NCBI GenBank assembly: GCA_028688175.1
Contig: JAQTYS010000068.1
Span: 1-11,510 of the forward strand
Length of the DNA: 11,510 nt
Direction of reading: 5' to 3'
Source: Methanothrix sp.
Lineage (GTDB): Archaea; Halobacteriota; Methanosarcinia; Methanotrichales; Methanotrichaceae
Below, piece by piece: positions 1 through 7,233 of this stretch. Position numbers and translations under genes: made by a program. Under the pieces are notes generated by a model. It was not told the origin of the DNA. It did not search any database and worked only from the letters and a program-made list of their open reading frames with translations. The number at the start of each line of letters is the position of its first letter. Within the stretch, counting starts at the first letter, position 1.

Positions 1-2
1 AT

Positions 3-1106
3 AACCACATCATAGATCTCAAGTACAAAAATATGAAGACCTACTTTTATATGCTCTCCAGCATGGGCCGAAGCAAGGAAGACCTCTCTATCGGAACCTT
101 CTGCCATGAGAGCGGCCATATGCTCTGTCGCTGGCCGGACCTCTATGATTACGGCAATCGGGACGGTGACTTTGAGAAGAGCGCGGGCCTGGGCTACTTC
201 TGCCTCATGAGCGCCGGCAATCATAACGATGATGGAAGAACTCCTGCGCCGGTATGCGCCTTCCTGCGTAACCTTGTCGGATGGTGCGATAAGACGGTTC
301 GTCTGAGCAAGCCCGGCCAGTATCAGGTTGATCATGGCGATTACGGTTCAGTTATAATTTATGAGACCGGTAAGATAAATGAATATTTCCTGGTGGAAAA
401 CCGCTCCAAGTTGGGCCTTGATGCCTCCATTCCCGCCAGCGGCCTGGCTGTCTATCATTGCGACACACTGGGCTCAAATGAATGGCAGGGCGGGTCTGCC
501 ACTAAACATTACCAGTGCGGGCTCTTGCAGGCTGACGGAAGCCTGGATCTGGAGACCAACCGCAGCATGGGTGACGAAAAGGATCTCTTCGGCAAGATGA
601 TGGGAATTGCCCTCAGCCATGCCACAAGACCTTCTACGATTCTTTGGGATGGATCGGATTCAGGGCTGACGATATCAAATATCAGCGAGCCGGGCCGTAC
701 TGTGACATTTGTGGTTGGGCAAGAAAAGACTGATCATGTGGCCAAAGGATCATCGACATCCGGCGAAATCATTCCCGACAATAGCACCACGGGCCTTTCC
801 AATACAATATTGCTCGATCAGGATGGCAAGGTCAAGCAGCTGGTGGTGCAAGTCGATATAAGCCACAATAACATCTCCAACCTGAGAGTAGAACTCACCT
901 CACCAGGCGGCAAGAGAGCCATTCTGCACAACCGCACCGGGATCGGCAAGAAGGATCTGAAGATGAGTTATGACTCCAAGTCAAAGGCATCTCTTGTCCC
1001 TCTTCTCGGCCAGTCCATAAAGGGCAAATGGACAATCAAGATAAGGGATTTGGCAAGCAGAGACACAGGCAAGCTGAACAAATGGAGCCTGGAAGCTACT
1101 TTCTGA
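3..1106 (+). CDS. M6-type secreted zinc metallopeptidase with P domain (5' partial)
   Basis: Likely an extracellular zinc endopeptidase of the M6 (immune inhibitor A-like) group. The zinc motif HESGH lies at residues 25-29 counted from the ATG at 33, followed by PDLYD with the probable third ligand D36 and a methionine in CLMSAG near residue 59. Residues 250-357 form a proprotein-convertase P domain (jelly-roll) ending in GKWTIKIRDL and a W-SL-ATF tail; P domains usually stabilise or target secreted proteases. The frame stays open from position 3 through ten codons before the ATG at 33, and family members carry a signal peptide and N-terminal catalytic region before HExxH, so the true start is upstream of the window and the ATG at 33 is internal. 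It ends with TGA at 1104-1106. The next gene also encodes an exported protein. Family call is firm; substrate is unknown. Confidence 0.85.
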   Translation, partial: NHIIDLKYKNMKTYFYMLSSMGRSKEDLSIGTFCHESGHMLCRWPDLYDYGNRDGDFEKSAGLGYFCLMSAGNHNDDGRTPAPVCAFLRNLVGWCDKTVRLSKPGQYQVDHGDYGSVIIYETGKINEYFLVENRSKLGLDASIPASGLAVYHCDTLGSNEWQGGSATKHYQCGLLQADGSLDLETNRSMGDEKDLFGKMMGIALSHATRPSTILWDGSDSGLTISNISEPGRTVTFVVGQEKTDHVAKGSSTSGEIIPDNSTTGLSNTILLDQDGKVKQLVVQVDISHNNISNLRVELTSPGGKRAILHNRTGIGKKDLKMSYDSKSKASLVPLLGQSIKGKWTIKIRDLASRDTGKLNKWSLEATF

Positions 1107-1133
1107 AAGATGCCTGCTTCCGATCTTAATAAA

Positions 1134-1139
1134 TTTTTT
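1134..1139 (+). terminator. Oligo-T archaeal terminator candidate
   Basis: A run of six T lies 28 bp after the stop of the peptidase gene in an AT-rich stretch, with no strong hairpin. Archaeal RNA polymerase can terminate at such runs. Inference from position and composition only. Confidence 0.35.
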
Positions 1140-1215
1140 AAACTTAATCCACATTTTTGTAGCTATGCAATTGCATCCGTGTTTCCATGAGATTCAGATG
1201 AGGCTCAGAAGAGAC

Positions 1216-1259
1216 TTAAAGCTAAATAATATATGGCTAAAGCAGCAACAAATGAGGTG
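1216..1259 (+). promoter_or_regulatory. TATA-like box and Shine-Dalgarno of the secreted-protein gene
   Basis: An AT-rich box (AAATAATATATGG around 1224-1236) sits about 30-40 bp before the TTG start at 1266. GAGGTG at 1254-1259, six bases upstream, is a good Shine-Dalgarno match and decides in favour of the TTG rather than a downstream ATG. Confidence 0.5.
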
Positions 1260-1265
1260 TTATAA

Positions 1266-2381
1266 TTGAGATTCAATTGCTTATGCTTATGTCTTATGAC
1301 CCTGATCTTGGGTGCAGGGGCAGCAAGCGCAATAGGTGCGCAGGGCTTTTCCTTGGATCAGTCCATTGGTCTGACCGGGGGAGCTTTTAATGAAGAATAC
1401 GTAAACAGCCTGTTCGGCATCGGTGATGCAAGTACGGATTTGAGCGGACCGTGGTTTGGCCCCGAGTTTCAGAACACCAGCAGTGCTACTTCCTTCCTCT
1501 CAGAGTTTCTTATCAACAGCAGCGTGCCGGTGATCGGCTTTAGTCCGGTGAAAATTGATGTCACACATAAGATGCCATCGCGTATCTATTTCGGCAGCGG
1601 CAAGGAAATTACCTACACTCAGTACCAGTCGGCCACAGCCGCCGCGAGAGGCAATGAACTGTGGATCCAGAAGGGTCTGGATTGGTCCGCGTATGCTATA
1701 GTCCCGGCAGGAACCGGCCTGCAATTGATCGCCTTTGCTCCCGCAGGCGGACAGGCTGATTATTATGAAATCACTCAGACGGATACTTCAAGCATAACCA
1801 ACAAACGGGTAAATTTCTTCGCAGGCTATAACAGCCTCAACTACATGGCGGACAAAGTGGGCAGGCACATTCTGCTCTTCGTGCAGAATAACCAGCCCAG
1901 CAACTCCATCATCATTGATGTGATCAGCCAGGCACCGCCAACCAGCCAGGTCTCGGCTGCCGGCCAGATGCCGCCCTCCTCAAATATGCCGCCTGCCTCC
2001 AACCAGGCCTATGCAGGTCAGACCTCGACAACAAGCGGCCCGGGCCAGACCACCACCAGTGTGACGACCTCATACCAGACATACGGCACATCCTATCCGC
2101 CACAGACGACTGTTGGCGGGGACACGCCGGTAACGATTCAAACGACGATGAGAGGATACGATGTCTACGTTGACGGCGCCATGGTTGGCAAAGAAGGCAG
2201 CAATGGCGATGCCCCGGATGGCGTCTTCAGATTCTCAGTCGTGGGCGGCATGGCGCATACCATTCGCATCTTTGATGGCGCGAACAACTATGAGAAGACT
2301 ATGAGCTTCCCGAGGGGTGTGGCCAAGATCATCAATGTGCCAGCGGCTACTACCGTTTACACCACTGCCATTCCATATTAG
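1266..2381 (+). CDS. Secreted protein with Pro/Ser/Thr linker and PEGA-like C-terminus
   Basis: A 371-residue protein I cannot place in a named family. Residues 1-22 form a classical signal peptide: a basic start, a hydrophobic cysteine-rich core and a small-residue AGAASA cleavage region. This requires the TTG start, because later Met starts lose the basic end. Residues 30-220 are a globular region with several Asn/Ser/Thr glycosylation-type sites. Residues 221-288 are a Pro/Ser/Thr/Gln-rich linker with repeated PP and TTT segments. Residues 289-360 look like a PEGA-type beta fold (a DVYVDG motif, then HTIRIFDG), common in archaeal surface proteins. There is no C-terminal membrane anchor, so it is probably released or bound non-covalently to the envelope. 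It follows a secreted peptidase in the same direction but has its own promoter-like box. Export is well supported; function is unknown. Confidence 0.8.
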   Translation: MRFNCLCLCLMTLILGAGAASAIGAQGFSLDQSIGLTGGAFNEEYVNSLFGIGDASTDLSGPWFGPEFQNTSSATSFLSEFLINSSVPVIGFSPVKIDVTHKMPSRIYFGSGKEITYTQYQSATAAARGNELWIQKGLDWSAYAIVPAGTGLQLIAFAPAGGQADYYEITQTDTSSITNKRVNFFAGYNSLNYMADKVGRHILLFVQNNQPSNSIIIDVISQAPPTSQVSAAGQMPPSSNMPPASNQAYAGQTSTTSGPGQTTTSVTTSYQTYGTSYPPQTTVGGDTPVTIQTTMRGYDVYVDGAMVGKEGSNGDAPDGVFRFSVVGGMAHTIRIFDGANNYEKTMSFPRGVAKIINVPAATTVYTTAIPY

Positions 2382-2421
2382 TGGCCAATTCCATACCATC
2401 AGCCACATAATCCTTTAGAGA

Positions 2422-2452
2422 GAGACTGCAAACAGGTCTCCAATAATTTTTT
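2422..2452 (+). terminator. Hairpin plus T-run after the secreted-protein gene
   Basis: GAGAC (2422-2426) pairs with GTCTC (2436-2440) over a nine-base loop, followed shortly by six T at 2447-2452. It lies 41 bp after the stop codon, where a terminator is expected. Confidence 0.45.
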
Positions 2453-2613
2453 ATAGAAAAGCAGGCAGAAGACCCGCTCCCTTCAGGGGCATGGGAGGAA
2501 GTCACTATCTTGTTATGAGAATAAGATGAATAGCGGATGAGCACAAGGAGAGCAGATCGGCCTAATGATCGCTCTATCACCTAGCCAAAAAAAGGCCTAA
2601 GAATGAGATGATA

Positions 2614-2748
2614 ATGGAATTTGTGTGCAATTTGATGTCCGCCTGTGGGATGTATCCGCTTGGATTAGGCAACAATGGGGATGGTGCGACTGTTAACCTT
2701 GGAGCATTCAGCTTTGGCAAAGTCGGAAGCTCCCCCCATAACCCCTAA
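2614..2748 (+). CDS. Possible 44-residue ORF
   Basis: ATG at 2614 is preceded by GAGATGAT (2606-2613), similar to the archaeal anti-16S consensus but very close to the start. The ORF runs 44 codons to TAA at 2746-2748. The product is Gly/Asn-rich in its centre (GLGNNGDGATVNLGAF) with no signal peptide or known domain. An AT-rich box at 2445-2455 is too far to be an obvious promoter. It may be a chance ORF or a remnant; it is the only coding candidate between 2453 and 2820. Confidence 0.2.
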   Translation: MEFVCNLMSACGMYPLGLGNNGDGATVNLGAFSFGKVGSSPHNP

Positions 2749-2821
2749 AGATTAGCTCACACCCCCTGAGCCCCGGTACTGATCCAAAATAGGTGAAACA
2801 CGCAAGTAGCTTGGGATTTGC

Positions 2822-2880
2822 ACCGACAAAGAGCAAAGCAAACCGGCCTGCAATTCATCCCTAAGCTCAAGGGCAAGAAG
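2822..2880 (+). pseudogene. Fragment of the LSm/Hfq-like gene
   Basis: About 45 bases (2834-2878) match the middle of the intact LSm gene (8454-8498) with about four mismatches by my alignment. They correspond to the codons leading into the LKGKR motif of the Sm fold. Similarity decays just after the KGK codons and an in-frame TAG follows at about 2909. No start or promoter is visible. It is a truncated duplicate lying just left of repeat copy 1. Confidence 0.6.
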
Positions 2881-2985
2881 GTTACTAAGCTGGTCCGCTA
2901 GCTCGAGGATGCAAGCCAGCGGGAAGATCTCATGGCAGGAGAGGACGGCATAGTTGCAGAGCATGGAGCCAGAATCTGGCGGTCA

Positions 2986-3802
2986 TCATTCCCCCTCATG
3001 GCAGCTTGAGATATCCCTGCTCCTCTTTATTCCCTTCTCCAATGCCATGAGCAGATCATCGTTCTCTCTCAGGCTCTCAACTATGGCTTCTGTGATGCCG
3101 CCTTTGGTCGCCATTTTGCCGATGTGAATCTGTCTCTCCTCTTCCGTCTCAAAAACTGGCAGAACATCCCTGGCCCATGAGCAGATCTCAGCAAAGTCAG
3201 GGTAGAGCCGGGAGAGGCTTTTGCATGCCTTCTCTCTCGCGCGATCACAATCTTCCGATTCTAAAAAGGCTGCTGGAAGGCACACTCCCACGGTGAAGAT
3301 GTGCATCAGGTCCTCATCAAGAAGCTTATAGACCCGCAGATCCAGGCCCCGGAGAATCCTAATCATGACCTCATTATTGGGATAGATTGCAGTGATGCCC
3401 CTCTTCTCCTGAATGGTGGAAGGGCCGCTGGGCATCATCCTCACTGCCTCAACACCCAAGATGCGTCTTATGGCCTGCAAAGGAACTCCGGCCATGCAGG
3501 AGATAACCATTGTGTCCTGTGGAAAAGACAGCCCCCGCAGCTCTGGCAGGGACTGGGGTGGAATAGTGAGGAATATGATGCTGCAATCCCGGCATATCTC
3601 ATCGTTTCTGGCCAGGCAGTGGTGCAGCCCGCAGTCAACAATATTCTGTAGAGACCTCCTGCTTTTGCCAGAGAGAGAGCCTCAGCCGGTCTGAGGAGAA
3701 TCCACGGGAGACAAGCTCCAAAGCTATAGCCCTTCCAAGGTGGCCACAACCGATTATTCCTATGGTCTCTTTGGAGAGAAAATCGAGAGATGATGTGTTC
3801 AT
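2986..3802 (-). pseudogene. Pyrroline-5-carboxylate reductase-like (ProC family), one frameshift
   Basis: The family reduces pyrroline-5-carboxylate to proline with NAD(P)H. The N-terminal Rossmann motif IGIIGCGHLGRA and the family segments MVISCMAGVPL, VRMMPSGP and ATKGGITEA appear in order, and the composite of about 271 residues equals a normal ProC. The first frame runs from the ATG at 3802 and meets a TGA at about 3635. The continuing frame is open from about 3660 to TGA at 2986-2988. Joining them needs a one-base shift at TGGCAAAAGCAGGAGG (about 3658-3672). A TTG at 3820 is an alternative start, but the TATA position favours the ATG. The usual substrate-site motif SGSGPAY is altered to FTVGVCLPAAF, so the original specificity may differ. 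The identical shift occurs in copy 2. It could be a pseudogene, programmed +1 frameshifting or a base-call error. Confidence 0.75.
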
Positions 3803-3840
3803 ATTCAAGCAACTCTTCAAAGCTCAAAGCTCTTTTTGCA

Positions 3841-3849
3841 TTTATACAT
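3841..3849 (-). promoter_or_regulatory. TATA box of ProC-like copy 1
   Basis: On the - strand the sequence reads TGTATAAAT, about 40 bp before the ATG at 3802, placing transcription start near 3819 and giving a short leader. It is kept unchanged in copy 2. Confidence 0.5.
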
Positions 3850-4083
3850 TGCAGGAATCATGGCGGCGCGGGGCACGAGGCTTGCAGATTTGGAGCCGAT
3901 CATCGTGGCTGCCGAAAAAGAGAGCTGCCAATCTCCGAGGCACACCTTTGAGAGGATACGAATGTGACCCGATCCGCCGAGCACGTGGGCCTGCATAGCT
4001 CGGCTTTTGTGGCTCTGGTTTTAGCAGCCTTAAGTGGCTGAAAGAATCGTATCTGGCGTGCATACCACATTTAAGGATATAAC

Positions 4084-4120
4084 ATTTATACCAACTGGCT
4101 ATTATGCAGATGCCGGAGGT
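4084..4120 (+). promoter_or_regulatory. TATA-like box and Shine-Dalgarno of the DUF3800 gene
   Basis: ATTTATA at 4084-4090 predicts a transcription start near 4113, so the leader is about 10 bases. GGAGGT at 4115-4120 lies two bases before the ATG at 4123. The gene therefore appears to be transcribed on its own. Confidence 0.5.
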
Positions 4121-4122
4121 AA

Positions 4123-4884
4123 ATGTCCATCAAGCACAGGAGATTTGAAAAGGTTGATGGCGAAGTGATTTTCGTTGATGAATCAGGAAATCCAGACCTT
4201 TCCGCGACATCCAAACGCTTATACCCATATTACTCAATTGGTTTCGTGTACTGCAAAAATCCATCACAATTGAGGACCGATCTGAAGAGGATGCTAAAAA
4301 GATCACACGAGCGTGATAGATATCCTCCAGACATCACAGAATTGAAATTCTACCTCCCTATGAGCGAATTGGTCCGGCTTGGCTATGAGAAACGCGAGCT
4401 TGATGAATATCTGGCAAAGCTCCCAAATGTGCGCCAAAAGTCTCTTGAAGTGATATGCAAAAACGCGACAAATATATTTGCAGCAGTCTTGATCAAAAAG
4501 AAAGCACTTGGTACATGGACCTCCGAACGAATTGGAAATTATCTCTTTGCTCAAACATTGGTATTGGATGTAATGAATAATATTTCTCCTCAATACCCTC
4601 CCTCAATTCTATACGATCCGGGGCGGTTATCCCCTTCCCAAACAGATGAGTTCAAGCAATACCTCAATGGCAAAGATCATTATTTTGAACGCATGGGGAT
4701 AAAACAATATGAAGGGCACTTACCAAACCCACAAGCACGAGCTTCGCATATAGAACCTGGTATTTGGGCAGCGGACATTGTAGCGGGTGCATTCAATTGT
4801 AAATATACCAACAACGATAGCTCGTATTCAGAATTGCTAAAAACGAAATGCATCCTACATGACGAACGATTATATTGGCCTTAA
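4123..4884 (+). CDS. DUF3800 family protein
   Basis: A 253-residue protein with the hallmarks of DUF3800, a predicted RNase H-like metal-dependent nuclease fold found in phages, mobile elements and genomic islands. The first acidic motif FVDESGN is at residues 17-23, an ELKF acidic site near 73-76, a YDPG segment near 164, and the C-terminal motif IWAADIVAGA at 214-223 supplies the last acidic residue (D218). The length fits the family. No membrane segment or signal peptide is present. Codon and base use is more AT-rich than the secreted-protein genes to the left, suggesting acquisition. It sits alone between ProC copy 1 and the tnpB element with its own promoter. Nuclease activity is inferred from the fold; the biological role is unknown, with roles in defence or mobile-element biology plausible but not shown. 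Confidence 0.8.
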   Translation: MSIKHRRFEKVDGEVIFVDESGNPDLSATSKRLYPYYSIGFVYCKNPSQLRTDLKRMLKRSHERDRYPPDITELKFYLPMSELVRLGYEKRELDEYLAKLPNVRQKSLEVICKNATNIFAAVLIKKKALGTWTSERIGNYLFAQTLVLDVMNNISPQYPPSILYDPGRLSPSQTDEFKQYLNGKDHYFERMGIKQYEGHLPNPQARASHIEPGIWAADIVAGAFNCKYTNNDSSYSELLKTKCILHDERLYWP

Positions 4885-5100
4885 GAGTTAATTGGACAGC
4901 CCCTTGGTAGTCCCAATCAGGCATGAGCCCCTCTCGCCCAAACGGGCACGGTTTCCCAAGGACTTACCTATCCATGTTGATTATTAAATCATTTTAGTAT
5001 ATATTTCTTTTTCTACTATCAGCACGGTTATCGATTTAGGTCAAATCCAGCCTACAGAATTCCCACTCGCCTTACTTGTGCCCTTCGTTTAGGACGGAAT
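4885..5100. other. Intergenic region, short hairpins only
   Basis: No coding candidate seen. GCCC-AAAC-GGGC forms a small hairpin near 4938-4949, inside a larger weak CCTTGG/CCAAGG pairing (about 4904-4961) that could end DUF3800 transcription. A TTAC tetranucleotide at 5072-5075 is a candidate left insertion site for the tnpB element. Confidence 0.3.
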
Positions 5101-5111
5101 CAGGGCTAATC

Positions 5112-5131
5112 CCTGCCTTTTCAAAGGCGGG
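5112..5131 (+). repeat. Left-end hairpin of the tnpB element
   Basis: Eight pairs with one T-G wobble around a TTCA loop. A competing stem CAGGG-CTAAT-CCCTG (5101-5115) overlaps its left arm, so the two structures are mutually exclusive. It mirrors the right-end hairpin. Confidence 0.6.
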
Positions 5132-5287
5132 ATACAGCCCGTACCTATCGAAAGATATGTAAACTAATTGTGACCATACGTATATCTTAAGGTGACTAAA
5201 AAAAGAGCATTGTGTGAGAGCGAGATGTTATGTCTATATCATCGGCTTCATGAACAAATAGCAAAAGCAGAAAGGTGAAGTAAACCA

Positions 5288-6388
5288 TTGAGAGTGTTTC
5301 GATATAGACTCAAGCCAACAAAAGCTCAAGTAACCAAGCTGAATGAGCAACTAGAGCTTTGCCGATGGGTCTATAACGAAACGTTGGCTATGCGAAAGAA
5401 TGCCTTTGAACAAGATGGGAAGTCTGTAAGCTACTTTGAATCCAAGAGGATGCTACCGATCTGGAAAGAGATGAAGCAGGAACTGAAAACCGTTCATTCT
5501 CAGGTATTGCAGGACGTGGTTCTGAGGGTTAACCTCGCATTCAGAGCCTTCTTCAAACGGGTTCAATCTGGCGAAAAAGAAGTTGGTTATCCTCGCTTCA
5601 AGGGAAAGAACAGATACGATAGCATCAGTTATCCACAGAGTGGCTTCTACATAGACGGCAACGTGATTTGGTTATCCAAGATTGGTGATATCAAATTCAA
5701 GTTGCATCGCCACATTGATGGATGCGTTAAGAGACTGACCATCCGAAGATCATCAACCAAAAAATGGTATGTGTCTTTCCTGGTTGAAGATGCCCAAAAT
5801 CACATTCTGCAACCCTCTGATGAGATGGTCGGCGTGGACATGGGTATCAAGAACTTCGCTGTGCTTTCCAATGGCGAGTTCATCGAGAATCCTAAATTCC
5901 TTCTAGCTGATGAAGAAAGACTCAAGAAGGCTCAAAGCAAACGTGACAAGCTGCCAAAAGGATCTGCTAAGAGAAGGAAAGCAAGCAAAATTGTAAGTCA
6001 TCTGCACGAAAGGGTAACCAATCAAAGAGAGAACTTTGCCCAACAACTGAGCCGAGAATGGATCAACAAATATGGAATAATAGCATTTGAAGACCTGAAT
6101 ATAACCAAAATGGTTCATAATCACAACCTAGCGAAGAGCATATTGGATGCTGCTTGGAATAAACTGGTACAATATACTTCATACAAAGCGGAAGATGCTG
6201 GTAGGAAAGTAGTATTGGTTAATCCTGCAAATACATCTCAGATATGCTCAAGCTGTGGTCAAATAGTCAAAAAGGATCTATCTATCAGAGTCCATAATTG
6301 TCCCTATTGTGGATTATCGATAGATAGAGATCTCAATGCTGCTCTTAACATCGCAAGACTGGGGCTACAGTCTTTGGCATCAGCCTAG
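5288..6388 (+). CDS. tnpB: TnpB RNA-guided nuclease (IS200/IS605 OrfB)
   Basis: TnpB proteins are RuvC-type nucleases guided by an omega RNA from the element's right end; they cleave sites matching the excised locus and are ancestors of Cas12. This 366-residue protein is full length. It has an N-terminal OrfB_IS605 helix-turn-helix region (RYRLKPTKAQ, then RWVYNETL), a WED/REC-like middle, and RuvC motifs VGVDMG (D184), IAFEDL (E268) and IDRDLNAA (D346/D348). A zinc finger is built from C320, C323, C338 and C341. All catalytic residues are present, so it should be active. The TTG start at 5288 is chosen for GGTGA at 5274-5278 and because residue 2 onward begins the conserved RVFRYRLKPT block. 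No tnpA accompanies it. The stop TAG is two bases before the right-end hairpin region, so transcript and omega RNA overlap. Confidence 0.93.
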   Translation: MRVFRYRLKPTKAQVTKLNEQLELCRWVYNETLAMRKNAFEQDGKSVSYFESKRMLPIWKEMKQELKTVHSQVLQDVVLRVNLAFRAFFKRVQSGEKEVGYPRFKGKNRYDSISYPQSGFYIDGNVIWLSKIGDIKFKLHRHIDGCVKRLTIRRSSTKKWYVSFLVEDAQNHILQPSDEMVGVDMGIKNFAVLSNGEFIENPKFLLADEERLKKAQSKRDKLPKGSAKRRKASKIVSHLHERVTNQRENFAQQLSREWINKYGIIAFEDLNITKMVHNHNLAKSILDAAWNKLVQYTSYKAEDAGRKVVLVNPANTSQICSSCGQIVKKDLSIRVHNCPYCGLSIDRDLNAALNIARLGLQSLASA

Positions 6389-6420
6389 ATGCCCGCCAAT
6401 TCATTGGCGGGAGTGGTCAC
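6290..6420 (+). ncRNA. Predicted omega RNA (reRNA) scaffold of TnpB
   Basis: In studied TnpB elements the guide RNA scaffold spans the 3' end of tnpB and the right end, with the guide read from sequence just beyond the element. Here the hairpin at 6392-6411 and the tail AGTGGTCAC fit the scaffold's 3' part, so the guide would begin near 6421 (TAGTATCACATG). The 5' boundary is arbitrary. Confidence 0.35.
6392..6411 (+). repeat. Right-end hairpin of the tnpB element
   Basis: A perfect eight-pair stem CCCGCCAA/TTGGCGGG with a TTCA loop, starting three bases after the tnpB stop codon and nine bases before the likely right tip. Confidence 0.75.
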
Positions 6421-6526
6421 TAGTATCACATGTTTTTGCGAGCTGGAGGAAATCGCTTGGCGGGAAGATCTCACGGCAGGAGAGGACGGTATAGTTGCAG
6501 AGCATGGGGCCAGAATCTGGCCGTCA

Positions 6527-7003
6527 TCACTTCCCCCCGTAGCAGCTTGAGATATCCCTGCTCCTCTTTATTCCCTTCTCCGATAGATTGCAGTGATGCC
6601 CCTCTTCTCCTGAATGGTGGAAGGGCCGCTGGGCATCATCCTCACCGCCTCAACACCCAAGATGCGTCTTATGGCCTGCAAAGGAACTCCGGCCATGCAG
6701 GAGATAACCATTGTGTCCTGTGGAAAAGACAGCCCCCGCAGCTCCGGCAAGGACTGTGGTGGAATGGTGATGAATATGATGTTGCAATCCCGGCATATCT
6801 CATCGTTTCTGGCCAGGCAATGGTGCAGCCCGCAGTCAACAATATTCTGCAGAGACCTCCTGCTTTTGCCAGAGAGAGAGCCTCAGCCGGTCTGAGGAGA
6901 ATCCACGGGAGACGAGCTCCAAAGCTATAGCCATTCCAAGGTGGCCGCAACCGATTATTCCTATGGTCTCTTTGGAGAGAAAATCGAGAGATGATGTGGT
7001 CAT
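6527..7003 (-). pseudogene. ProC-like pseudogene, copy 2
   Basis: Same gene as 2986-3802. It keeps the Rossmann start (IGIIGCGHLGMA), the TATA box at about 7042-7050 and the identical frameshift around TGGCAAAAGCAGGAGG. The 340-bp deletion removes most of the C-terminal dimerisation half and throws the frame into a stop soon after ITAIYRRRE (about 6568). In the part shared with copy 1 most differences are silent when read in the two-frame composite. Even if the shift were bypassed, the product would lack the C-terminal half, so this copy cannot encode a normal reductase. Confidence 0.8.
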
Positions 7004-7102
7004 ATTCAAGCAACTCTTCAATGCTCAAAGCTCTTTTTGCATTTATACATTGCAGGGATCACGGCGGCGCGGGGCACGAGGCTTGCAGATTTGGAGCCGA
7101 TC

Positions 7103-7233
7103 TTATTCGCAACTATCTAAAATACCTGCTACCTGGTCGATGAGCTTGCATCAAGACCGTGGCCGGTGCATGGCGGCCTCGTGAATCACCGCGGGAGGCT
7201 CACGAGATCGAGATCGAGATATATGGGCCGATC
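7103..7233. repeat. 131-bp insertion between 7-bp direct repeats
   Basis: Relative to copy 1, copy 2 has 131 extra bases bounded by GCCGATC at 7096-7102 and 7227-7233, as a target duplication would leave. Inside is a perfect 7-bp inverted repeat CTCGTGA/TCACGAG (7178-7184, 7200-7206), followed by a short GAGATC tandem. The alternative is loss from copy 1 by recombination between the repeats. Confidence 0.55.

Larger units (their letters stand above)
2919..4006. repeat. Direct repeat, copy 1 (1088 bp, ProC segment)
   Basis: This segment recurs in the same orientation at 6460-7338 with roughly 95% identity where the two align. It starts at GCGGGAAGATCT and ends at CTCGGCTT, and holds a ProC-like gene with its promoter plus flanking non-coding sequence. 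Compared with copy 2 it retains the 340 bp at 3041-3380 and lacks the 131-bp insertion. Weaker similarity may reach a further 20 bp to the left. Confidence 0.9.
5101..6420 (+). mobile_element. IS200/IS605-family element with tnpB only (IS1341-like)
   Basis: A single tnpB is framed by two similar hairpins: CCTGCCTT-TTCA-AAGGCGGG at 5112-5131 and CCCGCCAA-TTCA-TTGGCGGG at 6392-6411. Both have eight-pair stems and the same TTCA loop, as expected for the subterminal structures that the Y1 transposase TnpA recognises. No tnpA is present, so mobility would depend on TnpA supplied elsewhere. The right end is probably near the GTGGTCAC at 6413-6420. The left tip lies somewhere between about 5076 and 5111 and is not fixed by sequence alone. 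There are no terminal inverted repeats or target duplication, as usual for this family. Confidence 0.75.

Noticed and set aside
2350..2580. 76-codon minus-strand ORF
   Set aside because: It overlaps the end of the secreted-protein gene and its terminator, and has no start signal or domain.
3301..3694. Two plus-strand ORFs over ProC copy 1
   Set aside because: Both lie opposite the recognisable ProC frame, with no ribosome site and no domain.
4885..5287. tnpA fragment upstream of tnpB
   Set aside because: No frame shows the HUH or tyrosine motifs of the Y1 transposase; the space between the left hairpin and tnpB is only about 155 bp.
6430..6930. 166-codon plus-strand ORF across ProC copy 2
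   Set aside because: It is antisense to the ProC-like pseudogene. The same reverse frame is shorter and differently bounded in copy 1, and divergence between copies is silent in the ProC frame, not this one.
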